A stretch of 7,860 nt of DNA. Source: an uncultured Clostridia bacterium (GTDB taxonomy: Bacteria; Bacillota; Clostridia; Oscillospirales; Oscillospiraceae). Each line of letters begins with the position of its first letter. Within the stretch, counting starts at the first letter, position 1. Below, in pieces: positions 6,165-7,860 of the stretch. The notes beneath the pieces are model-generated. The model had not been told where the DNA came from. It saw only the letters and a list, made by a program, of their open reading frames with translations, and did no database searches. The translations under genes and the position numbers were made by a program. Where the stretch lies: NCBI GenBank assembly GCA_946060825.1, contig CAMGPO010000044.1, forward strand, positions 1 to 7,860. The letters are read 5' to 3'.

Positions 6165-7697
6165 TTGCATTCGTTCCGTCAAACCCTGCTCGACAAGCTG
6201 CGGGAGGCCCTGCGCTCCGTCCTGCCGGTCATGGGCATCGTTCTGCTGCTCTGCTTCACCATCGCGCCCATCTCCTCCAGCATTCTGCTGTGCTTCCTGC
6301 TGGGCGCAGCCATGCTCGTCATCGGCGTGATGCTCTTCACCCTCGGCGTTGAGGCCAGCATGACCCCCATGGGCGAACGGGTCGGCACCGCCGTCACCCG
6401 CCGCCGCAGTCTGCTTCTGCTGATTGCAGTCGGCCTCCTGCTCGGCTTCCTCATCACCATCTCGGAGCCGGACCTCCAGGTTCTGGCCAACCAGGTTCCC
6501 GCCATCCCCAACGCGGTCCTGATCCTCTCCGTGGCCGCCGGCGTGGGCGCGTTTCTGGTCGTGGCCCTGCTCCGGATGCTGCTGGGCATCCCTCTGCCCC
6601 ACCTGCTGACGGTGTTCTACCTGGTGGTCTTTGGGCTGGCGGCCCTGGCCCCGGCGGATTTCCTGGCCGTGGCCTTTGACGCCGGCGGTGTGACCACCGG
6701 CCCCATGACCGTCCCCTTCATCATGGCCCTCGGCGTCGGCATCTCCTCGATCCGGAACGACCGCCATGCCGCCGACGACTCCTTCGGCCTTGTGGCCCTC
6801 TGCTCCGTCGGCCCGATCGTCTCCGTACTGGTGCTCAGCCTGGTCTACCACCCCGCCGACGCCGCCTATGTGCCGCCGGTCCTGCCGGAGATCCGCGACT
6901 CCGCAGAGCTCTTCGGCCTCTTTCTGACCGCCCTGCCCACCTACCTGAAAGAAATCGCCGTCTCTCTGCTGCCGGTCGTCCTCTTCTTCGGCCTCTTCCA
7001 GTTCACGCTGCTGAAGCTGCCGGGCCGCAGTCTCAAGAAGATCGGCATCGGCCTCGTCTACACCTACATCGGTCTGGTGCTCTTCCTGACCGGCGCCAAC
7101 GTGGGCTTCATGCCCGCCGGTAACTACCTGGGGCAGATCATGGCCTCCCTGGACGCCCGGTGGATCATCGTCCCCGTGGGCATGGTCATCGGCTTCTTCC
7201 TCGTCAAAGCGGAGCCGGCGGTCTACGTCCTCAACAAGCAGGTCGAGGAGGTCACGGACGGCGCCATCTCGGCTCAAGCCATGGGCACGAGCCTCTCCGT
7301 CGGCGTGGCCCTGTCCGTGGGTCTGGCCATGGTGCGGGTGCTGACCGGCGTCTCGATCCTCTGGTTCCTGATTCCGGGCTACGCCATTGCCCTGGGTCTG
7401 TCCTTCTTCGTGCCGAAGATCTTCACCGCCATCGCCTTCGACTCCGGCGGCGTCGCCTCCGGCCCCATGACAGCCGCCTTCCTGCTGCCCTTTGCCCAGG
7501 GCGTCTGCGTGGCCGTCGGCGGCAACATTGTCACCGACGCCTTTGGCGTGGTGGCCATGGTCGCCATGACGCCGCTGATTACAATTCAGGTGCTGGGCCT
7601 GGTCAGCGAGCTGCAAAATCGCCGCGGCCGGAGCGGCGAAGCCATCCCCGAGGATCGCTTTCGCCAGCTCGACGACGACGCGATCATCGATCTCTGA
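6165..7697 (+). CDS. DUF1538 integral membrane protein, internally duplicated (putative transporter)
   Basis: This 510-residue polytopic membrane protein matches the uncharacterised DUF1538 family (PF07556). Translation is placed at TTG 6165 from the ribosome site at 6147-6154. The chain is mostly hydrophobic helices with short charged loops and a hydrophilic tail after about residue 482. It is built of two similar halves: AFDAGGVTTGPMT (170-182) recurs as AFDSGGVASGPMT (424-436), SEPDLQVLANQV (100-111) as AEPAVYVLNKQV (349-360), and DSFGLVA (205-211) as DAFGVVA (458-464). All three pairs are offset by about 250 residues. Such repeats with Asp, Gly and Pro inside membrane segments are typical of secondary transporters or channels, but no substrate is known to me. 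The gene after it, 24 bases away, starts a PII-like regulator, suggesting an activity gated by that protein. Family assignment is firm; transport is inferred. Confidence 0.88.
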   Translation: MHSFRQTLLDKLREALRSVLPVMGIVLLLCFTIAPISSSILLCFLLGAAMLVIGVMLFTLGVEASMTPMGERVGTAVTRRRSLLLLIAVGLLLGFLITISEPDLQVLANQVPAIPNAVLILSVAAGVGAFLVVALLRMLLGIPLPHLLTVFYLVVFGLAALAPADFLAVAFDAGGVTTGPMTVPFIMALGVGISSIRNDRHAADDSFGLVALCSVGPIVSVLVLSLVYHPADAAYVPPVLPEIRDSAELFGLFLTALPTYLKEIAVSLLPVVLFFGLFQFTLLKLPGRSLKKIGIGLVYTYIGLVLFLTGANVGFMPAGNYLGQIMASLDARWIIVPVGMVIGFFLVKAEPAVYVLNKQVEEVTDGAISAQAMGTSLSVGVALSVGLAMVRVLTGVSILWFLIPGYAIALGLSFFVPKIFTAIAFDSGGVASGPMTAAFLLPFAQGVCVAVGGNIVTDAFGVVAMVAMTPLITIQVLGLVSELQNRRGRSGEAIPEDRFRQLDDDAIIDL

Positions 7698-7721
7698 GTC
7701 TGTCCAGAGAAAGGAACTGCC

Positions 7722-7860
7722 ATGAGCCTCTATTTTATGATTACCATCACCGACCGGAATATGTCGCGAATCTACCGATCTCTCTATGAGCAACACGGCG
7801 TCTCCGTGGCCTTTCGGACCGTGGGCCGGGGCACCGCCGCCAGCGAGGTGCTGGACTACC
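7722..7860 (+). CDS. PII-like regulatory protein, N-terminal part (cut by window end)
   Basis: The first 46 residues of a probable PII-family protein are present. ATG 7722 has AAAGGA about seven bases upstream and follows the DUF1538 stop by 24 bases with no terminator between them, so the two are likely cotranscribed. The start SLYFMITITDRNMSRIYRSL (2-21) followed by a glycine and then VGRGTAASEVLDY (34-46) resembles the PII-like proteins usually found beside DUF1538 genes. These share the first beta strand, helix and second strand of the GlnB/GlnK fold. PII proteins bind ATP or ADP and small signals and plug or release membrane transporters. The T-loop and nucleotide-binding residues lie beyond the window, so ligand and modification cannot be judged. 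It should not be taken as a nitrogen regulator on this evidence. Confidence 0.75.
   Translation, partial: MSLYFMITITDRNMSRIYRSLYEQHGVSVAFRTVGRGTAASEVLDY

Noticed and set aside
6120..7796. 558-codon open frame on the minus strand, opposite DUF1538
   Set aside because: The product is a low-complexity H, G, D and Q-rich chain with no domain, while the other strand encodes a clear membrane protein.

Overview
The window looks like a high-GC Firmicutes genome, most likely a gut Clostridia of the Oscillospiraceae type. This rests on Bacillota-style AGGAGG ribosome sites before almost every gene, lipoprotein sugar-binding proteins with a Glu/Pro/Ala-rich tether, a YesM/YesN-type two-component pair, and a DUF1538 plus PII-like gene pair. 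The taxonomic placement is inference, because no rRNA or marker gene is present.

Positions 1-5983 are one minus-strand sugar-sensing and uptake locus. Read in the direction of transcription it holds a YesN-type AraC-family response regulator (5983-4388), a YesM/LytS-type sensor histidine kinase with a Cache-like extracytoplasmic domain (4391-2676), a second sugar-binding lipoprotein (2689-1724), then a galactose/glucose-type binding lipoprotein MglB (1537-344) and the beginning of the ABC ATPase MglA (263 to the window edge). The first three genes overlap by 4 and 14 bases and form one translationally coupled unit. mglB has its own predicted promoter and leader hairpin in the 186-base gap. 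A strong intrinsic terminator lies between mglB and mglA and would give more binding protein than ATPase. The arrangement resembles the XylFII-LytS-YesN xylose-sensing system of Clostridium beijerinckii: a periplasmic-type binding protein works with the kinase to report an external sugar, and the regulator switches on the adjacent ABC importer.

Positions 5984-6164 are a divergent control region with a predicted promoter on each strand. Positions 6165-7860 on the plus strand hold a 510-residue DUF1538 membrane protein made of two similar halves, followed 24 bases later by the start of a PII-like regulatory protein that runs off the window. This pair looks like an uncharacterised transporter with a dedicated PII-type regulator.

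The first ~56 bases do not fit their gene. The MglA similarity stops abruptly near position 57 and the rest is an A/C-rich low-complexity stretch, which suggests an assembly or contig-end artefact, or a real rearrangement. No tRNA, rRNA, CRISPR array or insertion sequence was seen. There is no gene-free stretch longer than 300 bases.
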